A stretch of DNA of 64,000 nt from Caballeronia sp. TF1N1 (GTDB lineage Bacteria; Pseudomonadota; Gammaproteobacteria; Burkholderiales; Burkholderiaceae): contig NZ_CP084626.1 in the NCBI RefSeq assembly GCF_022878925.1, positions 1,550,001 to 1,614,000 on the forward strand, written 5' to 3'. The position numbers were made by a program, and so were the translations under genes. Below are positions 35,226 through 44,799 of this stretch, piece by piece; the stretch's first letter is position 1, and every line of letters begins with the position of its first letter. Under the pieces are notes generated by a model. That model saw only the letters and a list, made by a program, of their open reading frames with translations, was not told the DNA's origin and made no database searches.

Positions 35226-36232
35226 GCAAGCGTTCCGAAAAGACGCAGACGCGATACGCCGCCGTCCGGGAAAATATTGAAGCGCACGTGCGTCACGGGG
35301 CCGAGCGCCGCGAGCTCCGATTCGAAGAAATGCTGCTTGTCCATCGCAAGCTTTTGCTCGCCGAGAAGGACCGGCCAGAACATCGCTTGCGTGACGAGCG
35401 AGCTGTCCGTGCCGCCCTTTACGTTGGCTGCCTGCAGCGAGCAGCGATCCGGAAAATTGCCCTTGAAGTGCGCGGTATCCACTTCGACTTTCTTGATGAT
35501 GCCAGGCTGCGCCAGCGCGACGATACACCAGTCGTTGCCAGGTTCGCGACGGCGGCGCGTTTCCCAGCCGTCGCCCATGTTGACGCCGCGGCCGGGCATC
35601 AGCAGCGTGGAAGCGAGCCCGAAATGCTGGTTGTTCGTGCCGACGAGATACGCGCCGTTTTCCATCGCGGCCAGATCGAACAACTGATTGCGATCCGCGT
35701 TGCGCCAGTCGAGTTGCGGCTGACCGTAAACACGCAATCGCGCGATGCCGCCATCCGGATAGACATTCACGCGCAAATGCGTGAACGGCTGCTCGACGGC
35801 CACATCCAGATAGTGATGGCTATTGCCCTGCAAGGTCGTCGACGGCACGATTTCGGTCCATTGGGTCGACTGATTCGGCGCACCGTCCGTGACATGCGCG
35901 CCTTCAATCGATGCCGCCGGCGGGAAGTTGCCCGTGAAGTGGCTCGTATCCAGATCGATGCCCTTGATCACGCCCGGACGCGCGAGCTTGACCACGCACC
36001 AGTCGTAGCCGGTCGTGCGCTTGCGGCGCGTTTCCCAGCCGTCCATCCACTTGCCGTGATCGTCGAACTTGCCGGGGATGAACACGGCGGGCTCGGGGTT
36101 CAGCATGCGTTCTTTCGGCGCGAAGAAATCGTCGCTCGCCTCCAGTGCCTGCGCGCCCAGACGCGGGTCCGCGAGATTCACATAACGGCGCGTGAATTCG
36201 GGCGCGTTGGGATCGAGTGTCGGAATTGCCAT
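35222..36232 (-). CDS. alc: Allantoicase
   Basis: 336 aa with two homologous beta-jelly-roll halves, each containing the family core: [24 protein letters not shown] and [22 protein letters not shown], followed by [14 protein letters not shown] and [14 protein letters not shown]. It hydrolyses allantoate to ureidoglycolate and urea. The length is that of the usual two-domain enzyme. The stop overlaps the allA start; uraD lies 34 bp upstream. Confidence 0.96.
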   Translation of the reverse strand: MAIPTLDPNAPEFTRRYVNLADPRLGAQALEASDDFFAPKERMLNPEPAVFIPGKFDDHGKWMDGWETRRKRTTGYDWCVVKLARPGVIKGIDLDTSHFTGNFPPAASIEGAHVTDGAPNQSTQWTEIVPSTTLQGNSHHYLDVAVEQPFTHLRVNVYPDGGIARLRVYGQPQLDWRNADRNQLFDLAAMENGAYLVGTNNQHFGLASTLLMPGRGVNMGDGWETRRRREPGNDWCIVALAQPGIIKKVEVDTAHFKGNFPDRCSLQAANVKGGTDSSLVTQAMFWPVLLGEQKLAMDKQHFFESELAALGPVTHVRFNIFPDGGVSRLRLFGTLA

Positions 36233-36266
36233 TGTCTTCGTCCTTGTCTTTACGGTGAAATGCGGA

Positions 36267-36788
36267 TCAGTGCTGGATCAGGTCGTCGAGCCTGAAACGC
36301 GCGATCCGGTAAATCTGATCGAGACTCGCGCGAAGCTCCTCGGCGCGCTCGTGCTGCACACGCTTTTCGAAGTTCGCGATGATGCCGTGGCGGTCGTAAC
36401 CCCTCACGGCGAGAATGAACGGAAAGCCGAACTTCTGACCGTACTGCTGGTTCAGCGACTGCAGGCGGTCGAACTCGTCCTGCGTGCAGAGATCGAGGCC
36501 CGCGCCGCTTTGCTCGCGCGTGGATTCTGCCGTCAGTTCGCCGCGCACCGCCGCCTTGCCCGCGAGTTCCGGGTGAGCGTTGATGAGCGCGAGCTGCTTC
36601 TCCTCACCCGCCGTTTCGACGGCTTGCGACATGGTCGCGTGCAGGCTGTCGATGTCAGCGAACGGGCGCTTTGCCGCCGCGATTTCCGCGACCCACGGCG
36701 AATGTTCGAAGATGCCTGCGAGCACCGTCACGAAAGTGTCGGCGGGCATGGAGTTGAGTTGGTCGAGTGTGTATTGCATCGCCTTCAT
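36267..36788 (-). CDS. uraD: OHCU decarboxylase
   Basis: 173 aa helical protein. [24 protein letters not shown] carries the conserved E-HSPW motif, and NAHPELAG contains the catalytic-site His-Pro-Glu. [15 protein letters not shown] is the other family block. It decarboxylates OHCU stereospecifically to (S)-allantoin. The ATG at 36788 overlaps the puuE stop (ATGA). An alternative start three codons downstream begins MQYTLDQ. Confidence 0.95.
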   Translation of the reverse strand: MKAMQYTLDQLNSMPADTFVTVLAGIFEHSPWVAEIAAAKRPFADIDSLHATMSQAVETAGEEKQLALINAHPELAGKAAVRGELTAESTREQSGAGLDLCTQDEFDRLQSLNQQYGQKFGFPFILAVRGYDRHGIIANFEKRVQHERAEELRASLDQIYRIARFRLDDLIQH

Positions 36789-37732
36789 GCCGCCGTCCCG
36801 TTTGCTTGTTGATGAGGATGATGCTCGCGCCAGTGCTTCGCGATATCGACCCGCCGCGAGACCCACACGCGGTCGTGTTTCTCGATGTGATCGAGAAACT
36901 TCTGCAGGCCGCGGAAGCGCCCCGGGCGTCCGAGCAGCCGGCAGTGCATGCCGATGGAAAGCATCTTCGGCGCTTCGTCGCCCTCTTCGTACAGAACGTC
37001 GAAGGCATCGCGCAGATACGTGAAAAAGTGTTCGCCCGTATTGAAGCCTTGCGGCGTGGCGAAGCGCATGTCGTTGGTGTCGAGCGTGTACGGCACGATC
37101 AGATGCGGCTTCTTCTCGCCGCCCGTGACTTCGACTTCGGTCCAGAACGGGAGGTCGTCGCCGTAATAGTCCGAGTCGTAGAGAAAGCCGCCGTATTCCG
37201 CCACCAGCCGATGCGTGTTCGGGCTATCGCGGCCCGTGTACCAGCCGAGCGGACGCACGCCGGTGACACGTTCGATGGCTTCCATGCCGAGGCGCATGTG
37301 CTCGGCTTCGCGCTCGGGCGACATGTCCTGATAGTGAATCCAGCGATAGCCGTGGCAGGCGATCTCATGCCCCAGTTCGACGAAAGCCCTGGAAAGCTCC
37401 GGATGCCGCTCCATGGCCATGCCGACGCCGAAGATGGTGAGCGGCAACCCGCGCTTTTCGAATTCGCGCAAAATGCGCCACACGCCTGCGCGCGAGCCGT
37501 ATTCGTAGATCGACTCCATGCTCATGTGACGCGACGGATAAGCTGCCGCGCCCACGATTTCCGACAGAAACTGCTCCGAGCCCGGATCGCCATGCAACAC
37601 GCAGTTTTCGCCGCCTTCCTCGTAATTGAGCACGAACTGCACGGCGACGCGCGCGCGCCCCGGCCAGTTCGCCTGCACGGGATGGCGGCCGTAGCCGATC
37701 AGGTCGCGGGGGTAGTTCGGATCGTGTGACAT
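36785..37732 (-). CDS. puuE: Allantoinase PuuE (polysaccharide-deacetylase fold)
   Basis: 315 aa from the ATG at 37732. The family opening YPRDLIGYGRHPVQANWPG, FVLNYEEGGENCVLHGD, the NodB-type GHEIACHGYRWIHYQDMS (His-containing) and HCRLLGRPGRFRGLQKFLDH identify PuuE, which is unrelated to the metal-dependent amidohydrolase allantoinase. It opens the hydantoin ring of (S)-allantoin to allantoate. It is the first gene of the puuE-uraD-alc-allA operon, all overlapping or closely spaced. Confidence 0.95.
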   Translation of the reverse strand: MSHDPNYPRDLIGYGRHPVQANWPGRARVAVQFVLNYEEGGENCVLHGDPGSEQFLSEIVGAAAYPSRHMSMESIYEYGSRAGVWRILREFEKRGLPLTIFGVGMAMERHPELSRAFVELGHEIACHGYRWIHYQDMSPEREAEHMRLGMEAIERVTGVRPLGWYTGRDSPNTHRLVAEYGGFLYDSDYYGDDLPFWTEVEVTGGEKKPHLIVPYTLDTNDMRFATPQGFNTGEHFFTYLRDAFDVLYEEGDEAPKMLSIGMHCRLLGRPGRFRGLQKFLDHIEKHDRVWVSRRVDIAKHWREHHPHQQANGTAA

Positions 37733-37878
37733 GGCGAGGGATAGTGTCGATGGGCAAAAAATGCGTCGAATCAACGATTCTGCGGTGTTTCAGTGTAACG
37801 AAAAGCCCCGGACGCGCCCATACAGCGGCGCAGATAATCCGGGTCACGGCAGGTGTATGTAGATCGGCGTTTTTGCCA

Positions 37879-38613
37879 TCAGCGCGGGCTGAAATCCGAC
37901 AACACACCGTCGTAGCGCTTGGCGAGCGGGCGGGCGAAGTCGCCGCGTTTGGCCGTATGGAGCTTGAGCGCGACGAGCGCTTCCGCCCATTTCACGGCCG
38001 CCGTCACGCCTTCCACGACCGGTGCACCGATCGCATCCTCGACTTCGCGGCAGAACTCGGCCATGCCCGCGCAGCCGAGAACGATGGCGTCCGAGCCGTC
38101 TTCGTCGAGTGCGCGCCGGCATTCTTCGATGATCGTCTGGCGCGCGGCCGAACCGGGCTCGTCGAGTTCGAGCACGGCGACATCGGTGGAGCGCACGTTC
38201 TTGCAGAAGCGTGTCATGCCGTATCGCTCCGCAAGATGCCAGGCCATGCCGCAGGTGCGCTGCAACGTCGTCACGACCGAGAAGCCCGGTGCGATCACGC
38301 TCGCGGCATGCATGGCGGCTTCCGCGATACCGATCACCGGGCCGTGCGCAAGTTCGCGTGCTGCATACAGCGCGGGGTCGCCGAAGCAGGCGATCACGTA
38401 GCCGTCGATACCCTGCCGCTCACCCGCTTCCACTTCGGCGAGAAGTCCGAGCGAGGCGACGGCTTCGTCGTAATAGCCTTCGATGGAAGGCGGGCCCATT
38501 GTCGGACTGACCGCGATGATCTCCGTGCCGGGCGCGGCGACTTCGCGGGCGCAGCGGCCCATGGCGTCGGTCATGCGCTGGGTGGTGTTGGGGTTGATCA
38601 GTTTGATGCGCAT
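37879..38613 (-). CDS. Asp/Glu/hydantoin racemase, probable allantoin racemase
   Basis: 244 aa with the two catalytic cysteines of the family: GYVIACFGDPAL and DAIVLGCAGMAEF. The start MRIKLINPNTTQRMTDAM is typical of hydantoin/allantoin racemases. It probably interconverts (R)- and (S)-allantoin so that both can enter the stereospecific allantoinase. AAGGAG precedes the ATG. It is 146 bp upstream of puuE on the same strand, and the repeat array lies on its other side. Confidence 0.9.
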   Translation of the reverse strand: MRIKLINPNTTQRMTDAMGRCAREVAAPGTEIIAVSPTMGPPSIEGYYDEAVASLGLLAEVEAGERQGIDGYVIACFGDPALYAARELAHGPVIGIAEAAMHAASVIAPGFSVVTTLQRTCGMAWHLAERYGMTRFCKNVRSTDVAVLELDEPGSAARQTIIEECRRALDEDGSDAIVLGCAGMAEFCREVEDAIGAPVVEGVTAAVKWAEALVALKLHTAKRGDFARPLAKRYDGVLSDFSPR

Positions 38614-38644
38614 TGCGGTTCTCCTTGCTACTTCTGGCTTGCTG

Positions 38645-39045
38645 CGGTTCTAAGGCTTTTGCATCTTGCATCTTGCATCTTGCATCTTGCATGCCTTCGG
38701 ATGGGATGCGGTCTTTTGCATGCCATCCGAAGGCGTATGGTCTTTTGCATGCTTCGATTGCTTCGATTGCTTCGCTCGCGGTTTCGACGCTTTGCATCTC
38801 GCGTTTCGCATGCCTTCCGTTAGGGTGCGGTATTTGCATGCCGCCCGCTGGCATCCGGCATTGGTCCTTTAGATGCAGTCGGCCGGCGTACAGTCCTTTG
38901 CATGCTTCGCTTGCTGCGCTCGCGGTTCTGAGGCTCTGCGTCTTGCGTCCTGCAGGCCTTCGGATGGCATACGGTCTTTTGCATGCCACCTGCTGGCATC
39001 TTGTCTTTTGCATGCAGCCGGCCGACATACACCATTTGCATGCCG
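38645..39045. repeat. Degenerate repeat array with nine GCATGC palindromes
   Basis: GCATGC occurs at 38689, 38718, 38747, 38808, 38836, 38900, 38981, 39010 and 39038, mostly as TTTTGCATGC or TTTGCATGC preceded by GGTC or GGTA. Four exact tandem copies of GCATCTT occupy 38661-38688. On a larger scale three degenerate units begin with CGGTT(C/T) at 38645, 38779 and 38923 (periods 134 and 144 bp). It lies in the gap between the NCS1 permease stop and the racemase start, both minus strand. No coding or CRISPR character. Confidence 0.9.
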
Positions 39046-39070
39046 GCCGCCCGCCATCGCAACACGCCCC

Positions 39071-40567
39071 TTAAACCCGCTTCCGATCTGCCAACACGTA
39101 ATAAAACACCGCCGCCAATCCCGCGCCGATAAACCACGAAAAGTTCGCGGAGCTTTCCAGCGACGGCAGCATCACACAAAGAATCGCGATCACCGCAGCG
39201 GGCAACAACGCCATCACCGCGCGGCGATTCACGCCCTTCGTGTACCAGTATCGACCGCTCTCTGAAGTCGTGTAGAGGTCATCGACCACGAGTTTGCCGC
39301 GCTTCATCAAATAGAAATCCACGATCAGGACGCCATATAGCGGCCCGATGAAGCTGCCGAGAATATCCAGCGTGTAATGAATCACGGCCGGATTGTTGAA
39401 CAGGTTCCAGGGCGTGATAAAAATCGATGCCGTCGCGGCCATCATCCCGCCTGCGCGCCAGCTAATCAGACGCGGCGCCACGTTCGAAAAGTCGAACGCC
39501 GGCGACACGAAGTTCGCCACGATATTGATGCCGATGGTCGCAATCGTGAACGTCAGCGCGCCGAGAATCACAGCCGTCGGATGATCGATACGGCCGACCG
39601 TTTCCACCGGATCGGTGATCAATTGTCCGAACACCGGCAGCGTCGCGGCAGTCGTGACGACGGTCACGAGCGAGAACGCCAGGAAGTTGACCGGCAAGCC
39701 CCAGAAATTGCCGCGTTTCACGCTGCGAAAGCTCTTGCAATAGCGCGAGAAGTCGCCGAAGTTCAGCATCGGACCGGAGAAGTAGGAGACCACCAGGGAG
39801 ATCGCGGTGATCATCACCGGCACCACTTCCATGCCGTGATACTTCACGCCGCCCAGATTCAGCCCGATGTTCTGAATGCCCGCACGCCACACCATGTAGC
39901 CCGCAAGAATAAACATCACGACATACACAGCTGGGCCGGCGAAGTCGATGAACTTCTTGATCATCTCCATGCCGCGCCAGAACACGATAGCCTGCAGCAC
40001 CCACAGCAACATGAAGCCCGCCCAGCCGAGCGCGGACAGCCCGACGAAGCCATACCGATGCACATCCGCGTAAGGCATGAGCGAGGGCACGAATTTCAGC
40101 ACGACGATAACCAGCGCGCTCGATGCCAGATAAGTTTGGATGCCGTACCACGCCACCGCGATCAGCCCGCGAATGACCGCCGGAATATTCGCGCCGAGCA
40201 CGCCGAAGGTCGCGCGGCACGCAACCGGATACGGCACGCCCGCGACCTGACTCGGCTTCGCGATGAGATTGCACAACACGTTGACGAGCCCGATGCCGAT
40301 CAACAACGACACGAGCACTTGCCAGCTCGTGAGGCCGAGCGCGAACAGACTGCCCGCGAAAACATAACCGCCGACGCTATGCACGTCCGACATCCAGAAC
40401 GCGAAGATGTTGTACGCGCCCCAGGTCTGATTTTTTAGCGGAGCGAGGTCTTCGTTATAGAGCCGGTCGCTATAACCGGCAGGCATACCAGAATGGTCGC
40501 CGTCTCCTTGAAACTCGCTTTCGTACGGCGGCAGAGCTGAGCTGCCGGATGCACTGAACTGGCCCAT
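39071..40567 (-). CDS. NCS1-family nucleobase/allantoin:cation symporter
   Basis: 498 aa with about twelve transmembrane helices. The NCS1 landmarks are NEDLAPLKNQTWGAYNIFAFWMSD (helix 1, residues 38-61), PYPVACRATFGVLGA, WYGIQTYLAS and FGDFSRYCKS. The VNVLCNLIAKPSQVAGVPYPV block is typical of PucI/allantoin-hydantoin permeases. Context suggests uptake of allantoin or a purine. GAAGGAGACGTC precedes the ATG. The closest regulator is the GntR gene 293 bp upstream on the same strand. Confidence 0.93.
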   Translation of the reverse strand: MGQFSASGSSALPPYESEFQGDGDHSGMPAGYSDRLYNEDLAPLKNQTWGAYNIFAFWMSDVHSVGGYVFAGSLFALGLTSWQVLVSLLIGIGLVNVLCNLIAKPSQVAGVPYPVACRATFGVLGANIPAVIRGLIAVAWYGIQTYLASSALVIVVLKFVPSLMPYADVHRYGFVGLSALGWAGFMLLWVLQAIVFWRGMEMIKKFIDFAGPAVYVVMFILAGYMVWRAGIQNIGLNLGGVKYHGMEVVPVMITAISLVVSYFSGPMLNFGDFSRYCKSFRSVKRGNFWGLPVNFLAFSLVTVVTTAATLPVFGQLITDPVETVGRIDHPTAVILGALTFTIATIGINIVANFVSPAFDFSNVAPRLISWRAGGMMAATASIFITPWNLFNNPAVIHYTLDILGSFIGPLYGVLIVDFYLMKRGKLVVDDLYTTSESGRYWYTKGVNRRAVMALLPAAVIAILCVMLPSLESSANFSWFIGAGLAAVFYYVLADRKRV

Positions 40568-40859
40568 GACGTCTCCTTCGATAGGCTGCTTGCGTGATGA
40601 AAAAAGGCAAATGCTCGTGCGTGACTGAGATCAGTCGGATACCTTCGCCGGCCTTCGGATTTCACTCGGGCTCTGACGCGGTACTCTTGGGATTTGCTGG
40701 TTCGCCGGGAGCGTGATGACAAAAACGCGCGGGCACTTGCCTTCGCGCCTGCCGCCACGGCGATTTTCATTGCGCGCTCTTCTATTTCACGAGCGGTCAT
40801 TCAGTGCAGCATGACGCGCGTTGGATGGCGCGCGCATTGCAGACTTAAGGCGTTGCTTG

Positions 40860-41621
40860 CTACCGGTCGACCGGGTCGACAGCGTCGAGAATCGACGCGC
40901 TTTCGGCCGGCCGCGCAAAGACTTCTTTCAGATCGACCGCGCCGCGCGCTGGCCGCTCCAACATTTTCAATTCGACATCGCGCAGATGCTGCGCCATCAG
41001 ATTCGCGGCTTTCGCGGCATCGCCGGCGTCGAGCGCGGCGAGAATCGCTTCGTGATCTTCGAACGAGCAAGAACTTCTGCCGAGCGATTCATACAGCGCC
41101 GAGATTAGCGTCGAGCGTGCAACGAGTCCGGACAGACATTCGCACAGCACGGTGTTGCCGGTGAGTGCGGCAAGCTCCGTGTGAAACTCGCCAGAAAGGC
41201 GAATCCATTGCGAAAAGTCCCGGCTCTCGAACGCACGCCGCTCCCGCCCGATATTCATGCTGATCGACTTGAGCCGACGCATGCCGTGCCCCTTGCCGAT
41301 GCGCTCCACCACCGCCAGTTCGATGATGCGTCGCATCTCGAACACCTCATGCACTTCCTGCAGCGACGGACTCGCGACGAAGGCGCCGCGGTTCGGCTCC
41401 AGATCGACCAGTCGCTCGTTCGCCAGTTGCGCGAGCGCCTGACGTACCGTGCCGCGTTTCACTTCGAACACTTCGCATAACTGCGCTTCGGTCAGCTTGG
41501 CCCCAGGCGCAAGCCGATGCTCGAGGATCGCGGCGCGAATGTTCTCGGCGATCGACTCGGCATTCGCTCCGCCATTCAAATTCGAAGCGATCGATGCTGC
41601 ACTTGGTTTGGGTTCGGACAT
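40860..41621 (-). CDS. GntR-family (FCD-type) transcriptional regulator
   Basis: 253 aa. The N-terminal winged HTH (AENIRAAILEHRLAPGAKLTEAQLCEVFEVKRGTVRQAL, residues 25-63) and a FadR/VanR-type C-terminal helical domain with the metal-binding His set (FHTELAALTGN, EDHEAILAALDAGD, MAQHLRDVE) are clear. It is probably the local repressor of allantoin/purine uptake. Two dyads of the TTGT-N2-ACAA type lie upstream (separate entries). Confidence 0.92.
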   Translation of the reverse strand: MSEPKPSAASIASNLNGGANAESIAENIRAAILEHRLAPGAKLTEAQLCEVFEVKRGTVRQALAQLANERLVDLEPNRGAFVASPSLQEVHEVFEMRRIIELAVVERIGKGHGMRRLKSISMNIGRERRAFESRDFSQWIRLSGEFHTELAALTGNTVLCECLSGLVARSTLISALYESLGRSSCSFEDHEAILAALDAGDAAKAANLMAQHLRDVELKMLERPARGAVDLKEVFARPAESASILDAVDPVDR

Positions 41622-41665
41622 GATGTGCTCGCTTGCATGTTGACCATCTTAGAATCGACATAAAG

Positions 41666-41677
41666 ATTGTCAACAAT
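41666..41677. promoter_or_regulatory. Candidate GntR operator 1
   Basis: ATTGTCAACAAT, half-sites ATTGT and ACAAT separated by two bases, 45 bp before the GntR start. It fits the short TTGT-N2-ACAA-type dyads used by FCD regulators; assignment to this protein is inferred from position. Confidence 0.5.
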
Positions 41678-41795
41678 TTGTTGTAAAAAGCCGCGATGAA
41701 TCGGGCGTACAGGGACGACCCATTGTTCGCACAGCCTTTTCCCACGGGCCTGAGCGAGGATTCATCGACGTTTTGTCAGCATTGTTTGCACTTTT

Positions 41796-41805
41796 TTGTC
41801 GACAA
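41796..41805. promoter_or_regulatory. Candidate GntR operator 2
   Basis: A perfect palindrome TTGTCGACAA with the same half-sites as the 41666 dyad, 119 bp further upstream of the GntR gene. It is also 110 bp past the stop of the LD-carboxypeptidase gene. Confidence 0.45.
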
Positions 41806-41915
41806 TTGAGCACGGGAAGTGAGCGGATATCAATTCGTGTGAAAAGATAGAAAAGACAGTTAGTTGCGATGTGCGTATAAAAGAAAGGCGCTATGACAAG
41901 CGCCCTCGTTCCCCA

Positions 41916-42839
41916 TCAAACCAGATGCGGATAATCGGACATCGTCAACTTGAACCCGCGCTCGTTCGATACGAGATGCGCCGACGCGCCGAACGGCAAC
42001 GTAAGCAGGTTATCGACGTGTCCGAACTGCAAGCCGGTGACGACGGGGATTCCCGTTACTGCCCTCACCTGATCGATCATCGCGTCGAGTGAATAGCCGT
42101 TGTCGTATTCGGACAGGCGTCCGCCCGAGAACTCGCCCATCACGATAGCCTGCTGCCGCCCAAGCACGCCCGACTGATGCAGCTGATAAATCATCCGTTC
42201 AATGCGAAACGGATGCTCGTTCACATCCTCGATGAACAGAATGCCGCCCTCGACCGGCGGCAGATACGGCGTGCCGACCAGCGACGCAAGTATGGCCAGA
42301 TTGCCGCCCCACAACATGCCGCTCACATCGACGGATTGATGCTGCGGTTCATGACTCGTCACGGTCAGCGTGGGATGCGAGATCGCCTGCCAGAAGTGCG
42401 TCATCGTGAAGATGCTCAGATGCTCCGCGCCGAAGTCGCCCGCGAACATGGGGCCGCCGAAGGTCTTGACGCCCGCTTGCGCAAAAAGCGCGCATTGGAT
42501 GGCCGTGAAATCGCTATGGCCGACGAGCGCGACAGGTTGATCGCGCAGCCTGTCGCGCAAGCCGTCGTAATCGAGACCATGAAGAATGCGCGACGCGCCA
42601 TAGCCGCCGCGCACGGCGAGCACCACGTCCGGCAAACGACGCGACGGATTGGCGAGCCGGTTCAAATCGGCCGCGCGCTCGCTGTCGGTGCCGCCAAAAC
42701 GCTGGAAACGGCGCCGCGTGGTATCGACGTTTTCAAGCTTGTGCCCTTGAGCTTTCAACCTGCCGATGCCGCGCTCGACAGCCGCCGGATCGTTCGGATA
42801 GCCCGAAGGCGCGATCAGATCGATGGTGCGTGATTTCAC
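41916..42839 (-). CDS. ldcA: LD-carboxypeptidase (MccF/LdcA, family S66)
   Basis: 307 aa from a GTG at 42839, 5 bp after the tadA stop; no ATG fits the conserved start (IDLIAPSGYPNDP). The Ser nucleophile lies in ALVGHSDFTAIQ, the loop RGGYGASRIL is the family fingerprint, and the catalytic Glu and His are in FIEDVNEHPFRIERM and GLQFGHVDN. It removes the terminal D-Ala from cytosolic murein tetrapeptides during peptidoglycan recycling. tadA and a DUF1992 gene are upstream in the same tight unit. Confidence 0.92.
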   Translation of the reverse strand: MKSRTIDLIAPSGYPNDPAAVERGIGRLKAQGHKLENVDTTRRRFQRFGGTDSERAADLNRLANPSRRLPDVVLAVRGGYGASRILHGLDYDGLRDRLRDQPVALVGHSDFTAIQCALFAQAGVKTFGGPMFAGDFGAEHLSIFTMTHFWQAISHPTLTVTSHEPQHQSVDVSGMLWGGNLAILASLVGTPYLPPVEGGILFIEDVNEHPFRIERMIYQLHQSGVLGRQQAIVMGEFSGGRLSEYDNGYSLDAMIDQVRAVTGIPVVTGLQFGHVDNLLTLPFGASAHLVSNERGFKLTMSDYPHLV

Positions 42840-42844
42840 GTTTG

Positions 42845-43833
<989 letters not shown>

Positions 43834-44040
43834 CGGGGGATTCGACCGGCTCTCACTGGTTGGCGGGCGCGGTCTGTCGCGATTTCCGTGGGTTAGCCTG
43901 AAGTCGGATGGCAGCCGGAAATACCACGCTTGAAGCGCTGTTCGGCAGATCCCGACAATCCAATTCCTATTCTAACAGCGGCTGGCACGCTGTTTTCATC
44001 GCGCGGCCAGAGCGCGATCGGGCTGCATTGTATACCGGCT

Positions 44041-44799
44041 TTATGCGTGATTTTCGCCACATTCGATGGCGTCGTTTCGACGAATGTGCTTGCGCGTATA
44101 GCCTTCGGTCGCCCGCATGAGGCTGCGCGTGTATTCGTGCTTCACGTCGCGCGCGCGGACGGCTTCCACATCGAGTTGCTCGACGATCTCGCCATTTTTC
44201 ATGACCGCGACGCGCTGACACAGAAATCCGACCACGGCGAGGTTGTGACTCACGAGCATCATCGTGAGCTTGCGCTCCGTGTGCAAGCGACGCAGCAAGT
44301 TGAGGATTTCGGCTTGCACGGAGACATCCAGCGCGGACGTCGGTTCATCGAGCAAGAGCATGCGCGGACCCACGATCAACGCGCGCGCAATCGACACGCG
44401 CTGCCGCTGCCCGCCCGACAATTGATGCGGATACCGAAATCTGAACGCCGGTCCGAGCCCGACCTCGGCGAGCGCGGCCAAAATGCGCGCGTCTTCATCG
44501 CCGATACCGTTGATCGCGAGCGGCTCGCGCAAGGTCTTGTCGACCGTGAAGCGCGGATGCAGCGCCGCGTACGGGTCCTGAAACACCATCTGCGGAAGGC
44601 TATCGCTGACTCGCAGGCTTCCGCTCGACAGTGGCACGAGGCCGGCGAGTGCGCGCAGCAAGGTCGACTTTCCGCTGCCCGATTCGCCGACGAGCCCGAA
44701 CACCTCGCCCTCCTCCACGCGAAAAGTCACGTCGCGCACGGCATCGACGTGACCGGTCTTCGTGCGGAAACGAATGCTCGCGCGGTCGATATCGATCAT
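44041..44799 (-). CDS. ddpF: Dipeptide/D-Ala-D-Ala ABC transporter ATP-binding protein DdpF
   Basis: 252 aa with Walker A GESGSGKST, Q-loop MVFQDPYAAL, signature HQLSGGQRQRV and Walker B MLLLDEPTSALD. It belongs to the Opp/Dpp ATPase family, F-type (second ATPase), and is slightly short: the usual C-terminal oligopeptide-binding zinc-cysteine motif is absent. Its ATG overlaps the ddpD stop. It is the last gene of the operon. Confidence 0.88.
   Translation of the reverse strand: MIDIDRASIRFRTKTGHVDAVRDVTFRVEEGEVFGLVGESGSGKSTLLRALAGLVPLSSGSLRVSDSLPQMVFQDPYAALHPRFTVDKTLREPLAINGIGDEDARILAALAEVGLGPAFRFRYPHQLSGGQRQRVSIARALIVGPRMLLLDEPTSALDVSVQAEILNLLRRLHTERKLTMMLVSHNLAVVGFLCQRVAVMKNGEIVEQLDVEAVRARDVKHEYTRSLMRATEGYTRKHIRRNDAIECGENHA

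Noticed and set aside
38420..39028. 202-codon minus-strand frame through the repeat array
   Set aside because: The translation just mirrors the DNA repeats (recurring CKRPYA-like and MQKT-like units) and it runs out of frame into the racemase gene. It is not a plausible protein.
38645..39045. Possible CRISPR array
   Set aside because: Repeats are short and degenerate and spacers are not of uniform length. No cas gene is in the window.
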